The notes beneath the pieces are model-generated. The model ran no database searches and was not told where the DNA came from. It saw nothing but the letters and a program-made list of their open reading frames with translations. Shown here in pieces: positions 45,366 through 56,494 of a stretch of 64,000 nt of DNA. Source of the stretch: Onthophagus taurus. Its lineage: Eukaryota > Arthropoda > Insecta > Coleoptera > Scarabaeidae. Position 1 is the stretch's first letter. Each line of letters opens with the position of its first letter. Position numbers and translations under genes: made by a program. The stretch spans positions 4,779,001 to 4,843,000 of the forward strand of contig NC_091972.1 of assembly GCF_036711975.1 (NCBI RefSeq), given 5' to 3'.

Positions 45366-45539
45366 TGACACATTTTGTATAAATCCCTTTAAACTACCTA
45401 AATAGGCACCCTAATATAAAATTTATTTTATCTTGGATGTTGTTACAAATTATCTTGTTTTTCTTATATTTTATAAATATTATTTACATACTTAGATTAT
45501 TTTGAACAGCTATATTCAACCACTTTGAAGACCTAAGAG

Positions 45540-45950
45540 GTTTGTGGTGCTAATAGATATTGCTTTAGGAACAGCTTTAAACACTGTTTGCAGAAGACTA
45601 GATACAGTTGGCAGAAGATAAAACAAACTTGACAGAAGATGAGATTTTTCTGACAGAAGGTAAATTATAAAAAATTAAGTCCTTTTTTACAGAAGATGAG
45701 ATTACTTAATGCTGGCAGAAGTCTATATACTGATTGCAAAATACCGAGTACTGCTGGTGGAGGATTGATTACTGTTAATAGAAGTTTAGATTCTGCTTGG
45801 AGAAGACTAGATAATGCTGGCACACAAAATATATCTGATAGAATTAAAACTACTACTAATTGAGGACTAGATCATCTTTGTAGATAATTAGACACTGCTG
45901 GCAGAAAGCTAAATACTGCTAATGAAAAACTACATGAAGTCTAAGAGGTG
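45540..45950. repeat. Degenerate short tandem repeat, inverted orientation
   Basis: GCAGAAGACTAGATAC and TGCTGGCAGAAG recur with drift. This is the reverse complement of the family at 42600-43060. Confidence 0.65.
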
Positions 45951-46424
45951 TAAGTAAAGTACGCATCATACTTAATTATTTCATCACGATATTAAGCGTA
46001 ATTAAGTCAAGGTCGCTTGTGGGCGAGGCGCTACATCAATACAAAAACAACTTTTGCAGAATTGCGAAAATATTTAATAAGTTTGTAGTTCCATGTCCAT
46101 TAAAAACAAAAACTGCCGAATAACGATAGGTTCGATAATTCCTTTTATTTACTACAATACTTGAGCTATTTGTCTTATAAACTAGTATATTGATTGTAGT
46201 AATAAAAAAAATAGTTGCTAAATGGAGTGGAATTGAAACTGTACGATGTCCGTGATAGTTTAGTTATTTGTTCAATTTTTATTTATTTTGATTCTTAATT
46301 TGTATTCTTTTGAGTAATATTATTTTAACATTTTTAAAATGTTTCATTTCACACAAAATTCAAAATCTTTGCAATATATCTCAACTGTAAACTGAAATCT
46401 TAGAACTTTAGCAACTTTACAGAC

Positions 46425-46720
46425 CGTATTGCGAATTGATATGCATCTCTTAGGTAGTTCACTACTTCCGGAACCGTTCAATCCTTATTACTCCGGTCGC
46501 AGTAGAGCTCGTGGTGAGCAGTCCGCACGTGCTGGTGCGATCGTAAACACGTGCCCCCCATGGCCCTTGCGACGTTTTCTGCGACGGCTCCTGCGGCGCG
46601 CGATCTCCGGCAAACATTGATTCCTTCGGGATCGAAATCGGAGCTTTTCTCCAACGAAGACGAAGGCTCCACGTTCCTTGATTAAGACGGAGTCGAGATC
46701 ATTTTCCGCTTCCTTATTTT
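46425..46720. other. GC-rich island
   Basis: GCGACGGCTCCTGCGGCGCG and neighbouring sequence stand out from the AT-rich context. Short ORFs overlap on both strands, with no domain. Possibly regulatory. Confidence 0.4.
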
Positions 46721-48040
46721 ATTTTTTTTTTTCGTCGGACTGAACGGGGTGACTTATCGGGATTATCTCGCACAGGGCGAGTGATAAATGATGTTTTGGG
46801 ATGATGCTTTCAGAAAAATCTTACGACATTTTCGATTGATTGGAAAAAACCGAAGATATATCATTTTTTTTTTGTTTTAGGATTTAATTTAATCTCATGA
46901 ATCTCTTTATTGTTTAAGAAGATTCTTAGAAATTTCCTGGAAGTAACATTAATTGGAAACTAAAAGAACACATTCCAGTTTTAACACCATAAAAGGAACG
47001 ATCTCCTTGTGCATAATACGAGTAAATTTCGCAATGTATGGGACGTTAAAGCAACTATACAGTGATATTACAAAGCATAGGTGTAGCAGTCCTTGGTATA
47101 ACGCACCCATAAACGCTACCTCTTAACGATCAATAGTGTATAGAGTTGCCAATGTTACCTCTTGTCAACTGTAGTTATGCTTTGCTTGTTTAATAATAAA
47201 GGAAATTTCATTTTTTATAGAGATATAACATAAAATTGAACTAAAAATATGTAAATGTGTCATTAGATTAAAGATCCAACGTAGCGTTAAACAGGTAAAA
47301 AGAGAGCTACATTAGAGATATTGAGAGCCACTTAAGTTGATAAAATCCTAGTAAATAATAATGATTAACACGATTTTGCGGGATGTCGATGATTTAACAT
47401 TGAAAATGGTAGGTGCGCATTCAATTCGAACATTTGAAATACAAATTCATTGTATACTCGAAATTTCTGGTTCCGAAATTAATAATCTTTTAGACAATGG
47501 AGGGTTTTGAGGTCGGACGCATTTATGTGGTCCGACATAATAAAATTTCGCGGGACTATTTGCGTAGAACGTGATATATTATGGTGGTGAGTACCACAAA
47601 AATTATATTATATGAATTTTGCGTCGAAAATTCCTATTATGATTTTGTACTGGTACAACGTAGGGGTTGTTTTAATTCTATACAAATTGTACTCGGTTGT
47701 TTATTGTGGAATAAGTTTCGTAATGGAATAGTTTGTTTATAAAATAATAGTTAATGGAGTATGAAAAATAACTTAGAAAACTTTACATTGATAAATCTGT
47801 TTGTAGTTTATATATTGGTCGAATTTTAAGAAAACACTTTATTTTACCTACTTATAGTGTATTGGACTTATTTTTAGTCCTCGATACGTTTCTCTAGTAT
47901 TATTTACGGAATAAATTGATCAAAAACATTCCTAAAAACACTAAAACACCCTGATTGTGATTAATAGTTATGTAATTGTTAAATGAAAAAACATCATGTA
48001 TTAACATGCAGTATCTATACTGGTACTAGCAATATCTAGT
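46721..48040. other. AT-rich intergenic sequence
   Basis: No gene or repeat was recognised. Confidence 0.4.
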
Positions 48041-48049
48041 TCTAAATCA

Positions 48050-49975
48050 ACGGAAGATGCACGGCTAAACACGATACTTTCTAGTGCTAGGTCTAGTGTT
48101 AATTAGCTAACACAAGACCTAGAACTAGAATCAATCGGGTTTAGCCGTCTTGAGAGACGTACGGCTAAACCCGAATGTTTCTAGTTCTTGGTCTAGTGTT
48201 AGTTCTAGTTTTGCACTATCACTAGAACTAACACAAGATTTAGAACTAGAATCATTCGGGTTTAGCCGTCTTGGGAGACGTGCGGCTAAATCCGAATGTT
48301 TCTAGATCTAGTGTTAGTTCTAGTTTTGCACTATCACTAGAACTAACACAAGAACTAGAATCATTCGGGATTAGCCGTCTTGAGAGACGTGCGGCTAAAT
48401 CCGAATGTTTCTAGTTCTAGGTCTAGTGTTAGTTCTAGTTTTGCACTATCACCAGAACTAACACAAGACCTAGAACTAAAATCATTGGGGTTTAGCCGTC
48501 TTGAGAGACGTGTGGCTAAATCCGAATGTTTCTAGATCTAGTGTTAGTTCTAGTTTTGCACTATCACTAGAACTAACACAAGAACTAGAATCATTCGGGA
48601 TTAGCCGTCTTGAGAGACGTGCGGCTAAATCCGAATGTTTCTAGTTCTAGGTCTAGTGTTAGTTCTAGTTTCGCACTATCACTAGAACTAACACAAGACC
48701 TAGAACTAAAATCATTGGTGTTTAGCCGTCTTGAGAAACGTGTGGCTAAATCTGAGTGTTTCTAGTTCTAAGTCTAGTGTTAGTTCTAATTTTGCACTAG
48801 CACTATCACTAGAACTAATACAAGAAGTAGAATCATTCGGGTTTAGTCGATTTGAGAGACGTGCGGCTAAATCTGAATGTTTCTAGATCTAGTGTTAATT
48901 ATAGTTTTGCACTAGCACTATCACTAGAACTAATACAAAAACTAGAATCATTCGGGTTTAGCCGTCTTGAGAGACGTGCGGCTAAATCCGAATGTTTCTA
49001 GTTCTCGGTCTAGTGTTAGTTCTAGTATTGCACTAGCACTATCACTAGAACTAATACAAAAACTAGAATCATTCGGGTTTAGTCGTCTTGAGAGACGTGT
49101 GGCTAAATCCGAATGTTTCTAGTTCTAGGTCTAGTGTTAGTTCTAGTTTTGCACTAGTACTATCACTAGAACTAATACAAAAACTAGAATTATTCGGGTT
49201 TAGCCGTCTTGAGAGACGTGCGGCTAAATCCGAATGTTTCGAGTTCTAGGTCTAGTGTTAGTTCTAGTTTTGCACTATCACCAGAACTAACACAAGACCT
49301 AGAACTAAAATCATTGGGGTTTAGCCGTCTTGAGAGACGTGTGGCTAAATCCGAATGTTTCTAGTTCTAGGTCTAGTGTTAGTTCTAGTATTGCACTAGC
49401 ACTATCACTAGAACTAATACAAAAACTAGAATCATTCGGGTTTAGCCGTCTTGAGAGACGTGTGGCTAAATCCGAATGTTTCTAGTTCTAGGTCTAGTGT
49501 TAGTTCTAGTTTTGTACTAGTACTATCACTAGAACTAATACAAAAACTAGAATCATTCGGGTTTAGCCGTCTTGAGAGACGTGTGGCTAAATCCGAATGT
49601 TTCTAGTTCTAGGTCTAGTGTTAGTTCTAGTATTGCACTAGCACTATCACTAGAACTAATACAAAAACTAGAATCATTCGGGTTTAACCGTCTTGAGAGA
49701 CGTGTGGCTAAATCCGAATGTTTCTAGTTCTAGGTCTAGTGTTAGTTCTAGTTTTGTACTAGTACTATCACTAGAACTAATACAAAAACTAGAATCATTC
49801 GGGTTTAGCCGTCTTGAGAGACGTGCGGCTAAATCCGAATGTTTCTAGTTCTAGGTCTAGTGTTAGTTCTAGTTTTGCATTAGCACTATCACTAGAACTA
49901 ACACAAGACCTAGAACTAGAATCATTCGGGTTTACCCGCACGTCTATCAAGACAGCTAAACCAGATGTTTTTCAT
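48050..49975. repeat. CTAG-hairpin satellite, main array (about 15-16 units)
   Basis: The marker TTAGCCGTCTTGAGAGACG recurs mostly every 121 bp (for example 49079, 49200, 49321, 49442, 49563, 49684 and 49805). Variants of 109, 115 and 127 bp also occur, all differing by multiples of 6. Hairpin 1 has 29-nt arms starting CTAGTTCTAGGTCTAGTG and ending CTAGAACTAG-type, with one mismatch and a loop around TTTGCACTAGCACTATC. Hairpin 2 pairs CATTCGGGTTTAGCCG with CGGCTAAATCCGAATG. Together they cover nearly the entire monomer. The 63-codon ORF at 49814 is a repeat artefact. Confidence 0.95.
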
Positions 49976-49989
49976 TTCAATTTAATAAG

Positions 49990-50575
49990 TATTTAGTCTT
50001 CTATTAACAAAATCTAGTCTTCTGCAAGCAGTTTTTAGTTTATTGACAGCAATATATGACCTTTTGGCAACAATATCTAGTCTTCTACTAGCAATATTTA
50101 AACTTCTATTAGCAGTACTTATTTCTCAAGCAACGGTATGTAGTGTTCTGCCAACAAAATCTAGTCCTCTGCAAGTAGTTCCTAGTTCAAGCACTCTTCA
50201 GTTTTAGCATCTAATCTTCTGTTTTCGCTTTGCTACGCGCAGTTTTAAAGATTGCCGAAATACAACAAATGTCAAAATGTTGGTACAAAATTGGGGTAAT
50301 CTACGCCAGTAACTTTGTCAAGCAGCGAAATGGAGAAGTTGTACTCAAAGTTCAACGTACAAGCCATTTGCGTTATTTTATACACCGCTATAACCAGAAG
50401 CCACATTCTTTGTATGTATACACAAAATCCTAAAATACTTGCAGACTATATAGTCTTCTGCCAATACTATCTATTCTTTTACAAGCATTATCTAGACCTC
50501 TATTAGCAGTATTTAATCCTGCAGTAGCGATACCTAGTTTTCTGCATGCATTATTTAGTCTTCTGTCGGTTTGTC
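49990..50575. repeat. Degenerate TCTTCTG/AGCAGTAT tandem repeat
   Basis: ATCTAGTCTTCTGC and GCAGTATTT recur irregularly, directly after the CTAG array. A unique-looking stretch (50240-50440) splits the block. Confidence 0.6.
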
Positions 50576-50979
50576 ATTCGCATCATAGATTTGCAAGTTA
50601 ATCGATTGAAAGGTCTTGAATGAGAAAGCATAAGGAAATTAATGTCAATCAGTACTTTAAGGCAAATGCAGATTGCTATTTCACATGATTGTTGAGAAAT
50701 TAAACTAATTGTACGAGAAAGGGAAGGAATATTGAGCTAGTGAGTGCTGATGATCAAATGGTAAAATTGATAGGAAGAAAACGCAGATAATAACCCAAGC
50801 ATTTATAACCTTTCCTGCTCTTTGCTACATAACAAACGGAGATATAGCTGGTGAGCATTGATCGATATAATTGAATATCAGTTATTCCGAGATATGGGAT
50901 ATCACTTAAATGAGGTATACAGTGAAAAACACGATTTGGAATATCACTAATAAAGAGAGAGGATCGCAAAGAGACATTA

Positions 50980-52014
50980 TATACAGTGTGTCCCCGGATA
51001 GGTGAAACGACTCTTATAAAATGTAAATTTTTTTCGATTTTAATTGTCATTTTTTGGGGTTCAGCCCTGCTTAGTTAAAGACTAATTTTAAACATATTTT
51101 CAAGCTTTAAAAGTTTAAGTTTGTATTGACACTGAAGCGAAAACTTCTTGTGTGTCAGGTAAAGTACCTTTTCTGTTTACAGTATGGTAAAATGTTACTA
51201 AGAAATTTTATTCAGAATAAAAAGTTATGGCCATATGCAAACTTTCGGAATCATTGGCCTACTTTATAAGATTAGATACTTTATTAAGATTTTTTGTTTT
51301 GATATTCAAATTGTTCGGGAGAAATAAACAAACCGTTGTTAAAATGTTCACAAAAAATTAATTGTGCGTTCGCCCACAAAAGAAAACAGTTAATCATAAT
51401 TAACAGTTAATCAGTTTCATCATAATTTTTTTTTTAGAGTGAATACTTCCTGCTGTAAGAAATCTTTTGATTAAACGAAAACAAGTACTTCTTTTATTTC
51501 CAGTATTTGAAAATTTTCCACTAAATAAAGCAATAGCCATATTTATCGGTTTTTCCCCGGTTTTATAACATTGAATCACGTAAACTTTTTCCTGTAATGT
51601 TAACATTGTATTTAAAAAACACTTTAAGTTTACTAAATTACAGTTTGGCAGATTAACATTGACAGGAAAGAAATTTTGTTTTTCCATGGCAGTCTTTTTA
51701 GAAATAAAATTGTTTGATATGGATTTTTATCAAAGTAAGCCGATCATTTCAAAAATGTGCATATGGCCATAGTTTTTCATTCTGAACAAAATTTCTTAGT
51801 AACACTTTCACGTACTGTAAACAGAAAAGGTACTTTACCTGCCACAAAAAAAGTTTTTCTTTCACTGTCGACACTCATTTGTTTTTTAAAAATTGAAAAT
51901 ATGTTCAAAATTAGTCTTTCATCAAGCAGGGCTAAACCCCAAAAAATTACAATTAATATCGAAAAAATTTACCTTTTATAAGAGTCGTTTCACCTATCCG
52001 GGGACACACTGTAT
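50980..52014 (-). mobile_element. mariner-type element with ~265-bp inverted repeats and transposase remnant
   Basis: TATACAGTGTGTCCCCGGAT and the following AGGTGAAACGACTCTTATAA mirror the right end at 51970-52014. A minus-strand ORF (51400-51687) reads TLQEKVYVIQCYKTGEKPIN, then IALFSGKFSNTGNKRSTCFR. This resembles the N-terminal DNA-binding part of a mariner-type transposase. No catalytic domain is present. Confidence 0.75.
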
Positions 52015-53099
52015 ATATATATTATAATATATATACAGTGGTATATATATTATAATATGGTATATCTTAGATTTGTGTTTATAAATGAATAAAAGATAAA
52101 TATCTTGAAAAATAAATAATGGTAATAAAACTTAATGAAACACTTTTTTTAATAGTAACAAAATGAAACTAAATACCACAATAATGAATTGGTATTTTAC
52201 TAATAGGAAAAAAAGAGTACGATATTCTTAAGTAGTTACTTAACTAATTGCTCTGGGATTTGACTAAACAGTTTCCGTGGGGGCCAGGCTTACACATGCA
52301 AACGAATTTATTTGCGCGCAAAGCCGAATAAGTAGATCTTCGCAGTGTGATTCTAATGCAATTAGGTTGATTAAAATATCTCTAGTGTGTTGCATGACCA
52401 TGCAAATGGCCACGGAATCGATCTATCTCGGCAATCCAATTTTTTTCAACTTCCACAGAAACCCAAAAGAAAAATAATATAGATACTTAAAAAAAATAAA
52501 ATTAAACATGAAATCTTTTTACCCTAAGTAAATATTTTACTAGATTTTCGCATATTAACATTAACGCGCGCAAAACAAAGTTTTTTTTTCCACGTTAACG
52601 CATGCATGTTAAAATATCGTCTGAAAAATGATGAGGATGGAAAACCTTTCTGAAACTTTACACCCTTTTAGCGCAAGGTTAATAAACTATGATGATAGAG
52701 CTTTGTTCTGCAGAAAGAAAAAGATTCGCTTCGCAAAACAAGTTCAAGCAACTTTATTAACATCAAGACGTCTTTTGATTACGACACATCCATTAATAAA
52801 GTATTACGTAAACAAATATTATTGTAAACTTTTATATCGATTAAACCTTACACAATTAAAATTAATAATATTGCTTGAGAATACACATAAAATAAATAGA
52901 GAATATTATCTCGCTTAATAAAGTAGTTAAAAGGAATATGTAATGTACAGCGAAATTTATAATTAATGCTTTGAAAATCGTTGGCTTTTATTTCTATGAG
53001 GGATTACGTTCTATACATTAAAGTTCTATTTCAATTTAAAATAGGAAAATTGAAATATTTATTAAAACAAGTTTCTGTACAAAAAAAAAAACGGTTTGT
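52015..53099. other. AT-rich intergenic sequence
   Basis: A 96-codon ORF (52628-52918, MMRMENLSETLHPFSARL) has no known family and AT-rich random-like composition. No gene was called. Confidence 0.4.
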
Positions 53100-53583
53100 C
53101 GAAAATCCACAACCATAAGAGGAGGAGAGAGAATTCTCGGTCATCCATCGTACCCTCCGCAACAATTTTCACGCAGATAAACACAAAACCTTATCAGACT
53201 CACCATACGCCTCTGATGGATGCCCGTCGACGTGTGATCCTCATAAAATGATTCTCACGTACGATTTAGCCCGTCGAGAGAGCGTGTATGGGGGTGTCGA
53301 GAAGAACGGGGAGGACGCCACGGAGCCGAGCGCAATATGATTACTTAGAGTATATTTACATAGCGAATAATGCCACTCAGAGCCGTGAGCGCCGCGACGC
53401 CCTCCCCGTATTCGCAAAACCGGGCGCCACGTCGACACTTATCCTTTCGAAAAAGGAAGCGGAAAGCGAAAAGCTCACCCCGTAAGTGTATATATCACCT
53501 TTCTACTTCTTCTTCTTCTTCCTGTTAGTCGTTGACGACGTCGCCGTTGTTGCTTTTTCGACGACCGACTTTCGATCGATGCA
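53100..53583 (+). promoter_or_regulatory. GC-rich region upstream of a candidate gene
   Basis: The region is GC/CpG-rich. A consensus donor (CACCCC/GTAAGTG at about 53480) and a pyrimidine tract (CTTCTTCTTCTTCTTCCTG) precede the ATG at 53584. It may be a 5' UTR exon and promoter, but no transcript start could be fixed. Confidence 0.35.
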
Positions 53584-53871
53584 ATGCCGAAAGGAACGGT
53601 TCCAGATTGCATAGTAGTGTTACGCGACGGGGGCGTCGCGGCGACCCCTTACGAACCGACGACGGCGGAAGGAGAAGCTTTTATTGAATTAACACCGGAA
53701 ATGGTCCCGCAGTATGATGCGCCGTTTGGCGCCGCAGATTGGGGGCCCAAACGATTGCAGACCGTGGGGAACCCGAGTGTCCCACTGAGTGACGGAATTC
53801 TCTATTGCAATTTTTATTGTAATAAGAAAGTGGAGTTTATGGTCAACTGGAAATGTAAGGTTATAGATTGA
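53584..53871 (+). CDS. Unrecognised GC-rich ORF, possible first exon
   Basis: The ORF starts MPKGTVPDCIVVLRDGGVAA, continues TPYEPTTAEGEAFIELTPEM, and reads on to a stop at 53869-53871. The first ~70 codons have GC-rich third positions and look coding; the last ~20 are AT-rich. A donor-like AAAT/GTAAGG lies at 53854/53855, so the true exon may end there, with the rest of the gene downstream or outside the window. I do not recognise the protein. It has no signal peptide or membrane segment. Confidence 0.4.
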   Translation: MPKGTVPDCIVVLRDGGVAATPYEPTTAEGEAFIELTPEMVPQYDAPFGAADWGPKRLQTVGNPSVPLSDGILYCNFYCNKKVEFMVNWKCKVID

Positions 53872-53989
53872 TGTCAATATCCCCCCAAAGAAAAAACAAG
53901 ATTAATATACTTTGTTTTTAAAACATATTTAAAATTTACTACGAAAGCAAAATATTCGAGATCTTTATGTTAAATAAAAATCTATATTA

Positions 53990-54245
53990 ATCTAAATAAT
54001 GATGCTTTATTTCTGGAGGTTGCAAAATCAACAGTTTACTGTAAGATTAAAGAATATAAGTATACAGGAAATGATATGAGTCTCAAGTAGGAAGAAATTC
54101 TGGGATTACTGCGGAAGGTAATGACATAGTACTACATTGGTAGAATTATGATAATCATATAATCAAAGAGGAGGTAAAAAGGAAGTAATTACATGGAAAT
54201 TTGGACAAAATTGTGGAATCCATATCAATTAGTATTAATGCTGAT
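53990..54245. repeat. Left copy of a direct repeat flanking CTAG-family blocks
   Basis: The sequence (AATAATGATGCTTTATTT, GAAATTCTGGGATTACT, GTGGAATCCATATCAA) recurs at 56225-56475. The better copy reads VGVAKSSVYRVIKEYKDTGK, a helix-turn-helix like that of transposases, so this is probably a transposon fragment. Confidence 0.7.
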
Positions 54246-54790
54246 AGCGATGTGAAGACGCATGGCTAAACCCGAATGTTTTTAAGTCTAGTGTAAGTTC
54301 TACACTATACCTAGAACTAGAATCATTTGGGTTTAGCCGTCTTATGAGACGCATGGCTAAACCCAAATGATTCTAGTGCTAGGTATTGTGTTAGTTCTAG
54401 TTTTACACTTGCACTGTCACTAGAATTAACATTAGACCTAGAACTAGAAACATTCGGGTTTAGCCATGCGTCTCATAAGACGGCTAAATCCGAATGATTC
54501 TAGTTCTTGGTCTAGTATTAGTTCTACTTTTAGCTCAATAAAAATATACAACAATCTACTGCTGCATAACAATTAAAACTAGAACTAACTCTAGACCTGG
54601 AACTAGAAAGTTTCGGATTTAGCCGCACGTCTCTCAAGACGACTAAACACGAATGATTCTAGTTCTAGGTCTTCTGTTAGTTCTAGTGATAGTGCAAAAC
54701 TAAAACTAACACTAGACCTAGAACTAGAAACATTCGGGATTAGCTTTCTAGTTCTAGGTCTAATGTTAGTTCTAGTTTTAGTTCATATTT
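54246..54790. repeat. CTAG-family block, diverged
   Basis: Several units carry AAACCCGAATG(A/T)TTCTAG, TTTAGCCGTCTTATGAGACG and CTAGACCTAGAACTAGAAAC. Order and orientation are less regular than in the main array. Confidence 0.85.
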
Positions 54791-55265
54791 TATGCTGACT
54801 AGCTTATTCTCTATTTTATATGAATTAAATATATTTATGTTTTAGTTAGAGATTATAAGAAAGCCGCACGTCTCTAAAGACTAAAGCAAAAAGTCTTCCA
54901 CCAGATACTTTTTGCTTCTTAACCTCATTTTCATGTTTTGGCGGCAACACGTGTTGTACTTCTCAATAATTTATAATCTTTTCTTTTTGTTTGTTAGTTT
55001 AATGATGTTTAATTTGTTGTATTTTCAACCGAAGTTAACCTGTTTTTGATTTGACGTAAGTTTTACTCGATTAATTTTTTGTTTTGTTTGTTTGATTTAT
55101 TGAAATACCTCTAGAAGTTAGTACATATCAAGATACATATCAAGATTAGAGGTAAACTTTTTTAACATTCGACACCGATTAATTTTTGTATTTTTGTGTG
55201 GTTTGAGATTTTTATGGTCTTTTGTTGTGGTTTTTTGTAGATAATATTACGAGTGACTATTTGTA

Positions 55266-55300
55266 GACTGAAGATGGGAGGTGTTCCCGAAACGTCTCAG
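55266..55300 (+). ncRNA. Hammerhead ribozyme-like motif D
   Basis: CTGAAGA (55268-55274) fits CUGANGA. Stem II is GGGA/TCCC (55276-55279 with 55285-55288). GAA is followed by the self-complementary ACGT and then C55296 at the cleavage position. Stem I is weak (2 bp). Confidence 0.45.
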
Positions 55301-55445
55301 ATTGATTAATTTATACCAATTACGGAGGAAAAGTGATCTTTTTTTTTTAAAAACCTTTCATATAACAACACCTCTAGTTCAATTTATCGTTTAATTAGTA
55401 AGAAATTTTGTACCATTGATGTGTTTAATTTGTGTATTTCAAGGA

Positions 55446-55499
55446 TTCTCCTGATGATGTAGTTAAGTTTCTCTTAAAAACTGCGAAACCGGTGGAGAA
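55446..55499 (+). ncRNA. Hammerhead ribozyme-like motif B
   Basis: Stem I is TTCTC/GAGAA (5 bp). The core is CTGATGA (55451-55457). Stem II is GTAGTT/AACTGC with one G-T wobble. GAA is followed by ACCGGT. The cleavage-site base is G (55494), which should prevent cleavage, so this copy is probably dead. Confidence 0.55.
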
Positions 55500-55579
55500 A
55501 ATATAAACTTATACGTTCATAAGTGCACAACATTTGTTTTATTATAACATATATTTATGTTTTAGTTAGAGGTTATAAA

Positions 55580-55870
55580 AAAGCCGCACGTCTCTAAAGA
55601 CGGCTAAACCCAAATGATTCTAGTGCTAGGTATTGTGTTAGTTCTAGTTTTACACTTGCACTGTCACTAGAATTAATATTAGACCTAGAACTAGAAACAT
55701 TCGGGTTTAGCCATGCGTCTCATAAGACGGCTAAAGCCGAATGATTCTAGTTCTTTTACTTTAATAATAAAAATATACAATAAACTAACGCTGCATAACA
55801 ATTAAAACTAGAACTAACACTAGACCTTGAACTAGAAAGTTTCGGGTTTAGCCGTGCGTCTTCAGGCTTA
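55580..55870. repeat. CTAG-family block
   Basis: Units carry AAAGACGGCTAAACCCAAAT, CTAGTGCTAGGTATTGTG and TTTAGCCATGCGTCTC. It continues the block at 54246-54790, from which it is separated by the 54882-55548 insertion. Confidence 0.85.
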
Positions 55871-55941
55871 ATTTCAACTTATTTCAGTCTTAATTATATT
55901 AGATGTAAATAAAATTATTTAAATGGATATTTTATTTTTAT

Positions 55942-55985
55942 TTCTCTACCGGTTTCGCCACATAATTATGGCATCTTCAGGAGAA
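55942..55985 (-). ncRNA. Hammerhead ribozyme-like motif C, all core elements intact
   Basis: On the minus strand: TTCTC, CTGAAGA, T, GCCA-TAATTATG-TGGC (stem II), GAA, ACCGGT (self-complementary stem III), A at the cleavage position, then GAGAA closing stem I with 5 bp. It is the best of the four motifs in the window. As with Penelope-like element hammerheads, the short stem III suggests a dimeric active form. Confidence 0.65.
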
Positions 55986-56224
55986 TACGTCAATGGTTAC
56001 AAAATCACCCTATGATAGAAGTTACTGGGCATTTCTTTATGTATTTTCACCCTTAAACTACACTGAGAATAATCTTATAAAATTGCAATTAGAGAGGATT
56101 AAATTTTATGAAGCGTTATTGCGTCGTGCACCTTGCTGCTAAAGTTCTATTTCTATTTCTACAGAAAATGTGAATTTTATTTACATCAAACATAAAATGG
56201 AAAGAAAATCATTGAATAATATTA

Positions 56225-56475
56225 ATTATATTAATCTTAATAATGATGCTTTATTTGTGGGTGTTGCAAAATCATCAGTTTACCGTGTAATTAAAGAATA
56301 TAAGGATACGGGAAAGGATATGAGTCTCAAATAAGAAGAAATTCTGGGATTACTATGAATGTTAATGACATAGTACTACTACATTGGAAGAATTGTGATA
56401 ATCATATAATCAAAGGGGAGGTTCACAAAATTGTGGAATCCATATCAAATAGAATTAATGCTAATAGCTATATCA
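56225..56475. repeat. Right copy of the direct repeat (transposase helix-turn-helix fragment)
   Basis: See 53990-54245. The plus-strand reading NNDALFVGVAKSSVYRVIKE, then YKDTGKDM, looks like a transposase DNA-binding segment, followed by stops. Confidence 0.65.
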
Positions 56476-56494
56476 GCAAATTTGAATAATTTAA

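Larger units (their letters stand above)
54882..55548 (+). mobile_element. 667-bp insertion with two hammerhead-like motifs
   Basis: The insertion is flanked by a ~53-bp duplication (54829-54881 and 55549-55601, key part CGCACGTCTCTAAAGAC). It holds no ORF but contains motifs D (55266-55300) and B (55446-55499). The uninterrupted flank is seen again near 60302-62270. Confidence 0.65.

Noticed and set aside
45063-45371. 102-residue minus-strand ORF in a GC-rich island
   Set aside because: It overlaps an ORF on the other strand, has no recognisable domain, and long ORFs are expected by chance in GC-rich DNA.
48050-49975. CRISPR-like regular array
   Set aside because: Units are contiguous with no unique spacers, the repeats are 121 bp and self-complementary, and the genome is eukaryotic. 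It is a satellite.
49814-49996. 60-residue ORF ([18 protein letters not shown]) and the similar one at 32029
   Set aside because: Both are simply the CTAG satellite read in one frame; the Ser/Arg pattern comes from the CTAG hexamers.
50746-50790. CTGATGATC sequence as a further hammerhead
   Set aside because: No stem II hairpin followed by GAAA was found downstream.
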